From contig CM066736.1 in the NCBI GenBank assembly GCA_033961575.1, positions 9,147,501 through 9,211,500 of the forward strand: a stretch of DNA of 64,000 nt, written 5' to 3'. The notes beneath the pieces were generated by a model, which did not search any database, was not told where the DNA came from, and saw only the letters and a program-made list of their open reading frames with translations. A program made the position numbers and the translations under genes. Source of the stretch: Aselliscus stoliczkanus. Taxonomy: Eukaryota; Chordata; Mammalia; Chiroptera; Hipposideridae. Shown piece after piece: positions 11,895-23,099 of this stretch; positions within the stretch are counted from its first letter, which is position 1; each line of letters starts with the position of its first letter.

Positions 11895-12190
11895 TTGAAA
11901 GCTCTTTACGTACCAGTTTCCTTTTATGTGCTCAACCACTAAACACTCACACAAACTTTATGATATGGCTGCTGTCATTGTCACCTCCAGCTCTAGAATG
12001 GTACTTGCCACACAGGAGCAGCTCACTCCATCCTAGTTGAATGAATAAATTCTCATTTTAGGATTGAGGGAATAGAGGCTCAAAATGTTGAGTGATTTGC
12101 TCCAAGTGTTTAAGCCCATACTAAGTGCCCAATAAATGTCAGCCCCAAAACAGCAACAAAGTTTGAAGCCTGACCAGTCTGATTCTAGAA
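11895..12190 (-). repeat. MIR SINE, antisense, diverged
   Basis: Reverse MIR-like order with a 'ctctttacgtaccag' start, a 'gaatagaggctcaaaatg' core and 'gaagcctgaccagtctgatt' near the end. It appears interrupted in the middle by about 50 bases. Confidence 0.5.
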
Positions 12191-12529
12191 CCTGCTGATC
12201 ACTTTCATGTGAAGAACTTGGTCCCACTGAAACCTTCTTCTCCCAGAACTGCCAGAGTTATTACACCCTAGCCTTGGATTTACCAGTCTGACTTCTCAAG
12301 ACTCCCTGCTCCTTTGTCTTTGCAGAACCACTTAGCTCTCCCAATCTTTCTTGATTCCTTCTTCCTCCATGAATCTCAGCATCATCTGTGCAGTCAGCCA
12401 CCACTGGCTCTTCAAAAACCCCACCCTTAGGTGGTCTAAGGAAACTTCCAAGAGGAGATGAGAAATAAACCTAAGAAGCTGCACAGGCAGGCAGAACAGG
12501 GAACAGTATAGGGAGAGATGGTAAAGGGC

Positions 12530-12745
12530 AGAGGCTGAGCTCTCCAACTCAGGACTCTGTCTACACTGGACCAAAACCCAACTCTGTCACCTTCTAGCTG
12601 TGGAAACTTGGACACATCAGTTTCCTTATCTGTGCAATGGGGACAATAATGCACTTACCACCCAGGTAGAATATAATGAGAAAATCCAAATAGAGCAACT
12701 GGCACATAGCAAGGGATCAATCAATGTGTTGTGTTATTGGTTTGT
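12530..12745 (+). repeat. MIR SINE
   Basis: 'ctctgtcaccttctagctgt', 'cagtttccttatctgtgcaa' and 'ggcacatagcaagggatcaa' occur in MIR order. Confidence 0.85.
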
Positions 12746-12864
12746 GAAGCCAAACTGTGTGTTGCAGAAAAGCAAGTAGACCTTTGTGACTCAGGTGTGT
12801 GTGGGGTGTGTTGGGGGGCAATGGGTTTAGAAGGGTTAAAGCGAAGCTAACCTAAAGGTAGCCT

Positions 12865-12985
12865 GAAAGCTGTGATTCTCAGATGTGCATTTTCCTAGGC
12901 CCCTCAAATGTTCTATTCAGTAGATATGATTGGGGCCCAATCTGCATTTTCAACATGTCCTAGTGCATGAATAAGTCTGATATGT
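12865..12985 (+). mobile_element. MER20-like hAT relic fragment
   Basis: 'tgattctcagatgtgcattt' and 'ggggcccaatctgcattttc' resemble the MER20 group of short hAT elements. Divergence makes the family uncertain. Confidence 0.4.
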
Positions 12986-13339
12986 CCACAGAACGTACTG
13001 TGGACAGTAAGCCAGGGCACCTGGACTTGCCCATGTAAAGGCATTGAATGGCTGTCATCAGGAAATGACAAGATAAACACCATTTTTAGATGACAAGTCT
13101 AGCAGAGGTGTGAAGATAGATTGGGACGAGAGAGGATAATTAAGAGGCTCTTATAATAGTCCAAGCATGAATCACCAGTTTTAATATCTCCCTGTCAGGT
13201 GTCTCAGCTGTTGTGAGACAGGTCTCTGGGGATCTGATGCCATGAGGACAGACAGGGGACCATGAGGCTCTGTTTCCCCAATGCCTCTCCTGTATTCTTG
13301 AGCAATTTTGATTGACATTAACCATGACAGCAGTGTCCA

Positions 13340-13530
13340 TCTATAAAGCATTCTCTCTGTGTCTGGACCCACATGCTGTATGTATATCATCCTGTTTAAT
13401 CCTCCCAGCAGCCCTGCAAGGTATTCTCCCAAGAGGCTCAGAGAAGTGAAGTCACTTGTTCAGTCACATAGATAGAAAGAGACAGAGCTGAGCCTTGTGC
13501 TGTCTGAACTCAAAGACTGTAAGCCTAACT
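13340..13530 (-). repeat. MIR SINE, antisense
   Basis: 'catcctgtttaatcctccca', 'gcaaggtattctcccaagag' and 'agtgaagtcacttgttcagt' give the reverse MIR signature. Confidence 0.8.
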
Positions 13531-13534
13531 ACCC

Positions 13535-13988
13535 TTCCAAATATTTCCTCCAATTCATATACTACCCATCCTTTAAGGTAAACTCTGTAATGATTCCTGA
13601 AATTTTCATTGATTTCTCTTTTCAGTCAGGTAATCATCCACTGTAGGTGTTCCTGCGCCACACAGCGCTTCTCCACACAGTGACTCAGCGACCCAGGCTC
13701 TTTCCCTTTTGTTGCTCTGCCTTCCCTCTGGAACTCTGTTTTATTTAAAGAGCTGGCAGAAGAAAACTAAACAGGGTAGAAGGGCCATACTTGCTTCTTA
13801 AAAGCCTGGACCAAGTATTTGCTTTCATATTTCCACTCACATACTATTGGCTAGAAATCAGTCATGTGACACATGCATGCAAGGGAGTCTGGGAAATGTA
13901 GTCTAGGAGGAGAGCTACACAAAGAAGAGGAAATGGATTTTTGGTGAATGGATAGGAAACTCTGTCACTTAGCACATAATGAGTGTTT
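13535..13988. other. Unassigned non-coding stretch
   Basis: No gene seen. A 'gggaaatgtagtctaggagg' phrase near 13894 recurs as 'gggaaatgtagtctttatct' near 60120, which suggests a fragment of the same old repeat family. Confidence 0.35.
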
Positions 13989-14003
13989 CAAAAATAAGTG
14001 TTA

Positions 14004-14436
14004 GGGCCCGCCGAGTGGCACATTGGTTAAGAGCTGGTTTTGGGATGCCAGCGACCCCGGTTCGGATCCCACATATGAGGGCCAATGACACTGCCCTCTA
14101 CAGCTAACAACAACTCCACCTGGAGCTGGGCTGTGCGAGCCCCGGCGACGGTGTAGGCTGCAGCCCCTGCTGCAGTGGCTGCCATAGGCTACAGTGAGTG
14201 GCCGGCAGCCAGCGTGAGCTGCCAATAGCCGTGGTGAGTGACCATCCAGAGGCCGACGACCGATCTGCCTCACCCGGGAAGAGTGCAATGACGATACCAA
14301 TATGGGCCAGTGAAGCAACGTCCTCTGCAACTAGACTGAAGAACAAAAAGACAGCAACGTGTCTGTTCCCCTTCCCCGATTCCTCAACGCTGTTCCCCTC
14401 CCCCAATTCCCCAATAAAAATCTATAAAAAAAATAA
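14004..14436 (+). mobile_element. Long-form tRNA-derived SINE with target-site duplication
   Basis: The head 'gggcccgccgagtggcac' carries an A-box match (TGGCACATTGG, 14016-14026) and a one-base-off B-box (GGTTCGGATCC, 14059-14069). After 'aatgacactgccctc' it continues into a GC-rich body of about 330 bases and ends in 'ccccaataaaaatc' plus an A-rich tail. A 14-base duplication with one mismatch (AAAAATAAGTGTTA at 13990-14003; AAAAATAACTGTTA at 14437-14450) brackets it. The short copies at 42291, 49722, 51111 and 53969 stop at the 'ccctc' point. Confidence 0.85.
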
Positions 14437-14479
14437 AAAAATAACTGTTAATTATTAATAATAATAGTAGCAAAGTAGG

Positions 14480-14665
14480 GCAGTGTGGTGGTTAAGAATC
14501 AGATCCAGTTTTAAGTTCTGTCCCAACTACTTATAGTTCTGTGTTGCTGGGTATGTTGATTAAACTCTATACACTTTTTTTTTTTCATTTCTAAAATGGG
14601 GATAAAAACACCAACCTGGAAAGATCGATGTCAAGATTCATTGTGTATAGCTAAGTGCTTTATGA
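14480..14665 (+). repeat. MIR SINE, diverged
   Basis: 'gggcagtgtggtggttaaga' at the start and 'catttctaaaatggggataa' in the core follow MIR order. Confidence 0.75.
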
Positions 14666-14799
14666 AAAGAATGCTCAAGTGGAAGCAATGGTGAGCCTGC
14701 CATGTATCACCAGGCTTTGCACAACTTTAGTCCACACAGCTACCCTGTCAGATGGTCATTAATCTCCTTGATATACAGGTTAAGAAAACACAAATTTTT

Positions 14800-15243
14800 A
14801 GCTGGAACAGTTTCAGAGTTTATTCTGAATCTGCCAACTTCTCTGTACCACTATTGCCACCGTTCTTGGTTATGTGAGATCATCACTCTTCATTCTGTTC
14901 CAGCCTCAGGGCCTTTGCACTTGCCATTCTCTCTACTAGAACACTCCATCGTCCCCAGATCCTTGCATGGTTGGCTCTTTCTTATTGTTTAGGTCTTTGT
15001 TTAAATGTCACCATCTCAGTGACATCTTTACTGGCTACCTAAAGTAGGTTCTTTCTCCCCTATTTCTGCCTATCTTATTTTATTTCCCATATAACAGTTA
15101 TTACTCTTTATCTTGTTGATTGATTTTATTATCTGTCTTCTCCTCCACTAATCTCCCTGAGAACAGGAATCTGTCTATCTAATTCTCTACTGTGTTTCTG
15201 CTCCGTGGCATATAGTAGGCACTCAATATTTATTCAATGATTC
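14800..15243 (+). repeat. L2 LINE 3' portion with terminus
   Basis: 'cagcctcagggcctttgcac', 'tttaaatgtcaccatctcag', 'ctccctgagaacaggaatct' and 'atagtaggcactcaatattt' followed by 'attcaatga' give a well-preserved L2 3' end. Confidence 0.9.
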
Positions 15244-15254
15244 CTTATGAAACT

Positions 15255-15345
15255 TAGACTCAGAGTGGTTAAGTCACTTACCTAAGGTTACACAGCTATG
15301 TGGCAAAGCCAGGGTTTGTACCTAGGTCTGTCTTATTACAAGACT
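15255..15345 (-). repeat. MIR SINE fragment, antisense
   Basis: 'gactcagagtggttaagtca' and 'aaggttacacagctatgtgg' match the reverse MIR core. Confidence 0.75.
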
Positions 15346-15399
15346 CGTGGTCTTTCCATTATTCAAAGTCACCTACCTGGTATAACAGTGTAAGTTTTG

Positions 15400-15875
15400 C
15401 TAGCAGATGCATGATTGTAGCCCTGACTCTGCTGTCAGGGAGGGAAGGTGCATTTCCTGGATCATCCTAAAACAGGTTGGGATGTCCTGTATATTCAGAG
15501 GCCATGTGGCTTTTCCTTGTTACAGACACCTCCCACTTGCCAGGCATAAACGAGGGCCAAGAATCCTCCGCTTTTAAATGGCCTTGGCGTCTGGCCCATA
15601 GTAACAAGGGAAGAAGCGGAGGGATCATGCTTTGAAATCAGAGTGGCTAGAATTTGGGCGCTGGAATGGAGAGAGAGAGAGAGAGAGAAGATGCTAAGGA
15701 GTTTTAAACTGCAAAAGTCTAGAAAGCTCTAAGGAGGGTTCTTTGGCTTTGCTGGACCCAAGTTCCAATTGGCCACATCAGTGGAGGTATCAAGGGCCCA
15801 AGCAACCTATGAGCATCCTTGCCCTGAAAGATAGGATAGGATGATGGGGTGCATCTCATGCAAGGACATCCGGGG
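15400..15875. other. Unassigned stretch with a short (GA)n run
   Basis: No gene or repeat family recognised apart from (GA)n at about 15669-15689. Confidence 0.35.
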
Positions 15876-15879
15876 AGCT

Positions 15880-16180
15880 CTGGGTATCTTGGGTATGCTG
15901 TATATTTTCACTTTGCTTCTCTAGGACATTCTCCACCCATATCTACACTGCTCTGAGCCAGGAAGGCTGACCCATATGCACTTCACTACCTGGGGCTCCT
16001 GGCTTTCTGGCTTTCAGTTGGGCTTGACCAATGTGGGGCACCAGCAGGGCATCAGAGGGCAGGAGGAGAGAGAGGTGCCAGGAAAACATGTCTCTCCAAT
16101 AAGGAAATTCATTCATTTGCCACATTTCAGGGAGCAGAGAAGCAACTGTTCACCCATGTTGGGGACTTGAGTTTCCTCTT
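15880..16180 (+). repeat. Old interspersed repeat, family unassigned
   Basis: The phrase order 'ggctcctggctttctggctt', 'tcagttgggcttgaccaatg' and 'gcatcagagggcaggaggag' recurs in degraded form near 46000-46440, 49210-49600 and 58240-58710. This looks like one ancient repeat family with several copies here. Confidence 0.5.
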
Positions 16181-16184
16181 GATT

Positions 16185-16570
16185 TGAGCAAAAGCCAATT
16201 GCCTGTGTGCTGTCAGGAGGGGGCTGCCTGAGGCTTCTGCCCTGCTGTGGCAGAGGAGGCACACTCCTGGGTCCTGTGTCCTTCATGTCCTCAAGATAGA
16301 AGACAAAGCACTGGCATTTCTGCTGAGATTCACCCCTTCCATGAGAGACATTTTGCTCTGCTCTTGGAAAACAGGAAGAGCTATGCTCTTGAAGAGCAAC
16401 TTTAATATTGCAGCTCTCTCTCAGTGGCAAGTGCTTGGACCTCAAAGGGTGTATCATTGAACCTTGCTCTTGCCTTTTTTCCTATTCTTACTTCCAATTT
16501 ACCACCTCTTCACTTATTGTTTCATATTATCTCACTGTATCACACGTGGAATTCTAGAATGCAAAAATTC
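16185..16570. other. Unassigned non-coding stretch
   Basis: A 114-codon minus-strand frame covers this stretch and its left flank. It has no domain I recognise and partly overlaps the old repeat copy ending near 16180. Confidence 0.35.
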
Positions 16571-16578
16571 ATACCTAC

Positions 16579-16730
16579 AGTTTTTTGTTTTAGCTGAGCC
16601 ATCCTGCCACCTGTTGGCAGCTCAGCGGCAGCTCAGCTCGGGCCAGGAATCGAACTGGCTCTGTTGCTCAGAGCTCAGCTCTCACTCTTGAGTGAGGTCT
16701 TAACCAACTGAACCACTCGGCCGGCCCGAC
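16579..16730 (-). mobile_element. tRNA-derived SINE, minus strand
   Basis: Read on the minus strand it starts 'gggccggccgagtggttcag' with an A-box match (TGGTTCAGTTG) and an exact B-box core (GTTCGATTC). It then has a Gln/Ala-like GC-rich body and a short A-rich tail. ACCTAC flanks it at 16573-16578 and 16731-16736. The body differs from the 14004 family. Confidence 0.75.
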
Positions 16731-16736
16731 ACCTAC

Positions 16737-17275
16737 TTTGATAGTGCTTGGACCAATGTACATCCCCATTGGGCATTTGGGAATATCACTAAAATTAAAA
16801 ATGCATATACATAACCTTGAACTCAGCAATTGCACAATCAAGTCTTATCTTGTAGATTTACTTGCACACACATGAAGTGATAGGTATCAGGGATTAGAGG
16901 TGACCCAATTCCATCAATGGGTGACTCATACATCTGTAAGTGGAATACTATACTGCTATAAAAAGGAACTAGGAAGTTCCTCTACTCGTGTATACCGACA
17001 AGGGAAGATATCCAAGGTACTTTAAGTGGAAAAAGTAGCATGCAGGAGAATGTGTAAAATTTACTACTTTTGTGTGAAAGGGGGTGAAATGAGACTTTAT
17101 ATGTATATTTACTTGTACACGCATATAGAAACTTTGGAAGAATATATAAGAAACTAAGAACAAAGACTACATATGGGGGGTGAAGGTAGGAATTGAGCAG
17201 ACAAATGGTAAGAATGGCAGGTAACATTTTACTCTATTTTCTGGAATATGAACAATACAACTTACATTTTAAAAA
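16737..17275 (+). mobile_element. L1M relic (ORF2 end and 3' region)
   Basis: 'gaactcagcaattgcacaat', 'ccatcaatgggtgactcata' and 'ctgctataaaaaggaactag' follow the L1 ORF2 3' end in order. The frame is broken by many stops. Confidence 0.75.
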
Positions 17276-17279
17276 AAGA

Positions 17280-17640
17280 TATAAATGAAAGAGAGTGAGA
17301 GAGAAGAAAAGGGAGAGGGGAGGGAGAGAAAACTCGGACTTTGGTTCTCTCTAGCCAGGTAACCTTGCACAAGTTGCCTGTTTCATTGCAAGGACCACAA
17401 GAAAATCGAACTGCAAAAAAATATAAGCCTCTGAAAATATTTTTGGAACAAAGTCAAGGTGAATAGAGAAAAGGGAAGAGATGGGCAAAAGAGTAAGATT
17501 TTTTTTGAATGGTGTTCAATGAAATTAGAATCATACAGCCACAGAAATCTAAATTTGATTTTAGTTTTAATTGGAAAAAGAATTCTGAATGATATACCAA
17601 ATCACAGTGGCAGTTGCTATGTTAAGAACATGGACTGGAC
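17280..17640. other. Unassigned stretch with purine-rich start
   Basis: A GA-rich purine run at about 17283-17325 is followed by unassigned AT-rich sequence. No gene is supported. Confidence 0.35.
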
Positions 17641-17664
17641 TTTCCAATTCTACCTCCATTTTAT

Positions 17665-17683
17665 TTTATTACTTTTTTAAAAT

Positions 17684-17726
<43 letters not shown>

Positions 17727-17901
17727 TATTGGGGAACAGCCATGGTCATTGGATTGGTTACGTATTGCTTTCATGCTACAATGGCATAGTTGACCCTTTA
17801 AAGAAGGGTGCATCTCACAGTGGCCCATGCAGGGATTGAACTGGCAACCTTGGTGTTATCGGCCCCACACCCTAACCAACTAAACTAACTGATAACCTGC
17901 C
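17665..17901 (-). mobile_element. VES-like tRNA-derived SINE, minus strand
   Basis: On the minus strand a tRNA-Ile-like head ('ttagtttagttggttaggg', B-box GTTCAATCC) is followed by 'gcatgggccactgtgagatg' and a body ending in an expanded (TAAA)n tail. A 16-base duplication with one mismatch, starting TCTACCTCC, flanks it at 17649-17664 and 17902-17917. Confidence 0.85.
17681..17728. repeat. (TTTA)n microsatellite
   Basis: About eleven TTTA units, evidently grown from the A-rich tail of the enclosing SINE. Confidence 0.95.
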
Positions 17902-18049
17902 TCTACCTCCCTTTTATAGGTTTTTTTGTGTGATTTGGGGGAAATGGATTATACCTCTGGTTAACAAAATTCCCCCATCCATGAGATGGGAAGAAAATTT
18001 TCCAAAAAAGTGTTTTATTCTAGGCAAGGGTTCTTGCAGTGCTCTAATG

Positions 18050-18720
18050 ATAATTCCAGTCATTTTCACACTACACCATAAGCAATCAGCTTGCTCATTC
18101 CTTTGAAACCCAATACATTCTTTATAAGCTCAGAAAAGCATAAAGGTATAAAGCCAAAATCAAGTATAATCAGCTTTTACATACAGATACTCTTTAACAT
18201 TGTAGTGTATAGAAATTCCATAACCTCCCTATGTGATAACACTTTTTTAAAAAAATTACAATCCAATTCTATTCTAAAACCTGTCTTTGTAATTTTTTAG
18301 CAATATGTCACTAAAATGTGTTGGTCATTATTCTTCTATAACATGCTTTTAAATAACTGCTTTATCTTCATCTGATCAAGGCACCATGATTTAGCCATCC
18401 CTCTACTTAGACATTAGTTATTGGGTTGTCGGAAAAGTCATGTATTCTTTCTGTTTTTCATTGAAAATGCGTCATGACTTTTCCAACAGCCCAATATTTC
18501 CCTTTGCGCCATTATAGGTAATGCTGCCATGACTGTCTTTCACATACAAGCTGCACACATCCTTGGTCATTTCCTTAGGATAAACTCAAGGCGGTCAAAT
18601 TTCTTGGTCAGATACAATTTTTTTTTGGCTCTTGCTGTAACAGGGCAAATCACAACTTTCAGAAAGCTTATACGAACTTAATTGCTTCACAATGGCCTTT
18701 CCAAGAAATCATTAGGGCCC
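18050..18720 (+). mobile_element. L1M relic, split by a hairpin element
   Basis: 'gccattataggtaatgctgc' and 'ccttaggataaactcaaggc' resemble the L1 segment coding the ORF2 C-terminal part. The sequence continues on both sides of the element at 18421-18494. The left limit is approximate. Confidence 0.5.
18421..18494. mobile_element. Mariner-type MITE, 74 bases
   Basis: Nearly palindromic: the left arm begins TTGGGTTGTCGGAAAAGTC and pairs with the right arm over 22 bases with two mismatches. TA is present on both sides (18419-18420 and 18495-18496), as expected for mariner insertion. No coding capacity. Confidence 0.85.
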
Positions 18721-18724
18721 CCTG

Positions 18725-19155
18725 TTCTGCTTTGGTTCACCAAATGAGCAGAGAATTCATCTTCCCTAATTGGAAAAGATGTGCTGAGGAGCCTAGCCTG
18801 GCAGTGGTCACTAGCAACCCCCTTGATCTGCTCCTGGGAATGTCCAAACAAATTTGCCTCCTTCCCTCTGAAAGCACTTGGAATTCAGTTGTCCAATGAG
18901 CTCCCTTGTGTCCAGCCATGGATGCCCCTTCTGGACCTGAAGGATTCTGGGATGCCTTTGGAGCCAGGGCGCTTGAACTCCTAAGTTGGGGAGTGGCATA
19001 TAGACTGCCCCTGATCACACAGCCCCCAGCTGCCAGTGGCCCAACGCACCTAAAATGATAATACATTCAAATTAAACCTTACTGAATGAAGAATATCACG
19101 CCGAGGAGCCATACCAACATTTAAGAAATTACACATGTCACGTGTGTTTGGCTGG
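18725..19155. other. Unassigned non-coding stretch
   Basis: Overlapping frames on both strands (up to 109 codons, minus). I recognise no protein or repeat. Confidence 0.35.
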
Positions 19156-19157
19156 GC

Positions 19158-19490
19158 TCTGAGTCCATTTGGGCTGCTGTAACAACATGCCACTCACTGG
19201 GTAGCTTATAAAGAACAGAATTTTATTTCTCAGCATTTTGGAGGCTGGAAGTCTGAGGTCAGAGGGGCAGCATGGTGGGGTAAGGGTCTCGTCCAGGTCG
19301 CAGACTTCTCACTGCGCCCTCACATGGTGGTAGGGGCTAGGGAGCTCTCTGGGGTCTTTTTGATACGGTACGAATCCCACTCAGGAGGGCTCCAGCCTCC
19401 CAAAGGCCCTGCCTTCTCCTACTATCACACTGGGTGTTAGGATTTTGACTTGTGGATTTGAGAGGGGAGGGTACATTCAGACCATAGCAG
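19158..19490 (-). mobile_element. MLT1-type LTR (ERVL-MaLR), solo
   Basis: 'gagtccatttgggctgctgt', 'tcacatggtggtaggggcta' and 'tatcacactgggtgttagga', ending in 'cagaccatagca', follow an MLT1 LTR in reverse. An old solo LTR with no internal viral genes adjacent. Confidence 0.8.
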
Positions 19491-19534
19491 CCTCCCAGGG
19501 GTGAAGGCTTACTTGGGGGATTTCTGTCCCAGTC

Positions 19535-19855
19535 AGTTACCGAGGCAGAATTCTCTAGAGGGAACCCAGTAAGAGGTCAGGGAAGCAGGGCTGGGTAGAT
19601 TCAGAAGCCACTGGATCCTGGGGGCTTTCTTACAGTAAGCGGCTGAAATGCAAGGGCACGTCCATGTCTTTGCCTTAGAAGTCACACAAAATTCCTTCCA
19701 ATGTCATCACAAGCCTGCTTAGATTCAAGGAGGGAGGACATAGACCCTGCCCTTGGGTGGGAGAGTCATAAAGTCACATTGTGAAAAGAGCATGTGGAAT
19801 GGGATATATTTAGTGTGGCCGTATTTGGAAAATAGAATCTGCCACAAAATTGGAC
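19535..19855. repeat. Old interspersed repeat, family unassigned
   Basis: 'ggcagaattctctagaggga', 'ccttgggtgggagagtcata' and 'gtggccgtatttggaaaata' have the look of a known old repeat, but I cannot name it confidently. Confidence 0.4.
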
Positions 19856-19859
19856 AATC

Positions 19860-21270
19860 CTGGTTTTTAACTAGACAGTTTCATTTGATGTTAATTCATA
19901 TGCTATTTTAACATTTACGTTTGATTTGATTACTGTTTGGATTTATTAGTACCGTTTCTATTTTGAGCTTTTTATTTAAACTGCGTTTTTCTCTTTGCTT
20001 TTTTTTTTTCCTGCTTCTTTTCTGCCTTCTATTAAATGCCTTCATTGTATTTATTCACCCCTCCCCAACACCGTTTGGAAAGTCTGCATTATTTTACTCT
20101 CTTGGTAGTTAACTCTTACATTTTTAACACCCACATTTGACCGAAATCTAAAAATGTCAATCTTTCTACCTTCCCCACAAACTATACAAGAACCTTAAAC
20201 ATTCTAAACTTGTTTTATCCCCATTCCAATGCTCTATGTTATTATTGCCTAGTATCTTAATTGCACTTATTTTTAACCCCCATCAGCCATTTTTGTCTCT
20301 GCCTTTACAATCAATAATTGAGCAGTAGTTCAGTTTAACTTGTGTCCCCATCAAATACAGGCCTAGGCCCTGGCTGAGGATTCTAGATTTCACTTTCAGG
20401 AAGGCTGGCCATTTCTTTCCAGGGCCTCTGTCAACCCCTCCCCACTTCCTGCGCCCCTCATCAGAACAGCTCCTTTCCTGTGCTAGCCCCGCACCCACAA
20501 ATCCAAGGGATAATTGTGGGCCAATATGGGAGAGGGGTCAGGAGTTAGGAAGTCTCAGGACAGCAGTTGTGATAGGGGTGTGCTTGAAACTCAGCAGTAA
20601 TTGGGTGCCCCCAATGGTGAGGCAAGGTGCCTTCCAAATAAAGGCATAGAAAGCCATGGAAGTACCAAAGGGAGAACACTAGGCAAGGTCACCCAAGGAC
20701 AATTAGGGGCAGAGTTGGGTTTCTGTCTGGCCTCTGTTCCTTAGCCCAGACCTCCTTTAACGTGACCCCAGATGGCCTCTGGACATACTAGGGCAGTTCC
20801 TAAGAACCGGGTTGTGCCCTTGCTCTGGGGACAAATAACCTCTGCACCTGGAAAACTCATACACAGCCTCAAATAAACATATTTCATGATGGAAGCAGGG
20901 AGATAGGCTATTGTCCAGTTTCCCCTCTTGGTTTCATCCAGCCCATCTCCACCCATCCTCAATACCCAGATCCTGTCTCTGGAGCCCTGATTCTGGAACA
21001 TTCTACAACTCAGCCAGGTACTCATCCTTTGGACCTGCAGAAGAGTATATCAGAAAGGCTGCCGAGAACTGAAGGGCCCACCCTGAAGGGAGGCGCTTGA
21101 CCACCCACACCTGAGTTCTCAGATTTCACCCCGATGCTCTTAATTAAAACTATATAACATACCTGTCAGAGGCCCTGTGTCAGCGCTCAACGCCTCCCAG
21201 ACCTCCCAGACCTCCACCTTGGCTGCAGTCTATTACTTCTCAAGCTGGGCTGCCTCTCAGGGGTCAGTGG
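19860..21270. other. Unassigned non-coding stretch
   Basis: T-rich to 20300, then more balanced. Frames of 71-94 codons on the minus strand carry no recognisable domain. No gene called. Confidence 0.35.
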
Positions 21271-21274
21271 AATT

Positions 21275-21540
21275 GGGCAAAGAACAAATACGAGTTTTGG
21301 AGTCAGACAAACGTGAGTACAAATTCCAAATCTATGCCCTTGCCAGTTCAGTGTTTGGGGTCAAGTGATTTTATCTCTTGAGCCTCAGTTTTCTCACTTG
21401 TGAAATGGGGTAACAAGAAGACCTGCTTCAAAGGATCATCGGAAATATTGGGTTAGAAGTGTTTCAGTGTGGACAAGCCTTATGACCAATACCTGGCATG
21501 GGGTAGGCATTGAACAAGCATGAGTCGGATGAATGAATGA
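21275..21540 (+). repeat. MIR SINE with tail
   Basis: 'ttttggagtcagacaaacgt', 'cctcagttttctcacttgtg' and 'ctggcatggggtaggcattg' are in MIR order, with 'gatgaatgaatgaatgaac' directly after. Confidence 0.85.
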
Positions 21541-21629
21541 ATGAACTAATAAATGTTGTATCAAAGCCATCCCCAAAACATTTCTTCTGCTTTCCATCTT
21601 CTTTCCTACCCTCCTAATCCAAGCCAGAG

Positions 21630-21750
21630 AGACAGTGGTGCGGAAGGCTTCAGAGTGCAGGATCTGGGGTCAGGTTTGTCTTGGCCCTGCCACTTCCTAG
21701 GTGACTTTGACACCATTCTCCTTCTTGACATGGGTGGCAATAAAAGCAAC
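21630..21750 (+). repeat. MIR SINE 5' fragment
   Basis: 'gcaggatctggggtcaggtt' and 'gccacttcctaggtgacttt' match the MIR 5' half. Confidence 0.6.
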
Positions 21751-21844
21751 AACGTCTTAGTTGGTTGTTGAGCATGACATGTGTTACCCTGGGTGAAACT
21801 CTTGGAAGAGCCAAAGTATTCATCTCAAAGTGCACATGTGAACG

Positions 21845-22330
21845 TGTCCTCTCTCTTCTTAAAACCTCAGTGGCTCCCTACGGCTCTTAACTTCTTAACA
21901 TAGCCTGCAAGGTTTGGCCGCTGCAGACATCTCCAGCCACAACCTCAACTGGAATCACTCTCCTCTTTCCAGCCCCTGCCCTCTCCCCTCCACAGCTGGC
22001 TTCTGTTAAGTCCCTCTAACATGCTGTGCTCTCACGACCACAGGGATTTTGCACATGCTGTTGTTCTGCCTCTTTCCCTTGGCTTTTAATTCCAGTTCAT
22101 ACGCTGTTTTCCCCAGAGCAGCCTCCTATGGGGACAGACTCATTGAGGCTCCCTTGTTTCTTACACACACAGGACCACATACCTATTCTTCACCGCACTT
22201 GCAATTTGTGTGGCTTTACATCTGATGGGGTGATTGATGTTGGTCACCCCCGACATTACGGATGATGAGCTTCATGAGAACAAGTATCATGTCTCATTCA
22301 CTGTCGGTGCCCCACCGTATCTCCTTACCC
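21845..22330 (+). repeat. L2 LINE 3' portion
   Basis: 'cctcagtggctccctacggc', 'cacagggattttgcacatgc' and 'gcttcatgagaacaagtatc' are characteristic L2 3' phrases. Confidence 0.85.
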
Positions 22331-22334
22331 CTCC

Positions 22335-23095
22335 CGTCAGGCAGGCCCTACCTCCCATTGCTAGGCCCTGAATTATTTTTCACCTTAGGATTTTTAGGGT
22401 TTAGCGTTTAGGTTTCGGTATCTAAGGATTTCCCCTGGTACTAAAAATCTATGTCTGCCCAGGTGGAAGGCCAGAATGATGGGGAATTAACGAGGAGGTG
22501 CCTCAACCAATCAACAGTGGGAGTTGGTTTGTGCACACACCCAGCTGCCTCACCCCTTGGGTGGGATAACTCTGGTATGTATTCTGCATTGGTTCCCAGA
22601 ATTTCCCCTATGGGATTAAGCTCCATTTGCCCACAGTGGTAACTAGTCTGATAATACACTCTTGATTATCTGCCTTCCTTTCGGTCTTACTTCCCCATTT
22701 CTATGCATGCTTCTATCACTTCCATATAAACTACTTGGACTTTAACCCTTGTCTCAAGAACCCTTGTGCTTGTACTTGACTTGTACTCATGTCCAGAGAA
22801 CATTCATGGGTGGGCCCTTAGTTTGGGGGCCCAAACTAAGACATTATCATTTTCAGTGCCTAACATGAGACCAACAAACAGTAAGCAATCCATAGAAATT
22901 TCTTGAATGAATGACTGAATGTAAAGAAAGCGTCCAGTGATAACAGCTCCCTGGTCTCTGGCTGGGCTCAGAGAATCACTCAGGGCAGTTTACTGCCCCA
23001 ATATGGGCCTCAGTTTCTCCATCTAATCATCACTGTTGGAGCTGGGGTTTGGGGGAGAGTTGACCAGAAGGACTTTAATGAAGTAGCTCTCACCA
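22335..23095. other. Unassigned stretch with old repeat traces
   Basis: 22440-22670 has the feel of an ancient LTR-like repeat ('tttgcccacagtggtaacta'). 22850-22920 resembles an L2 end ('cttgaatgaatgactgaatg'). No gene seen. Confidence 0.35.
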
Positions 23096-23099
23096 GGGG

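Noticed and set aside
22385..22420. 'tttagggtttagcgtttagg' telomere-like motif
   Set aside because: Too short and irregular to be an interstitial telomeric array.
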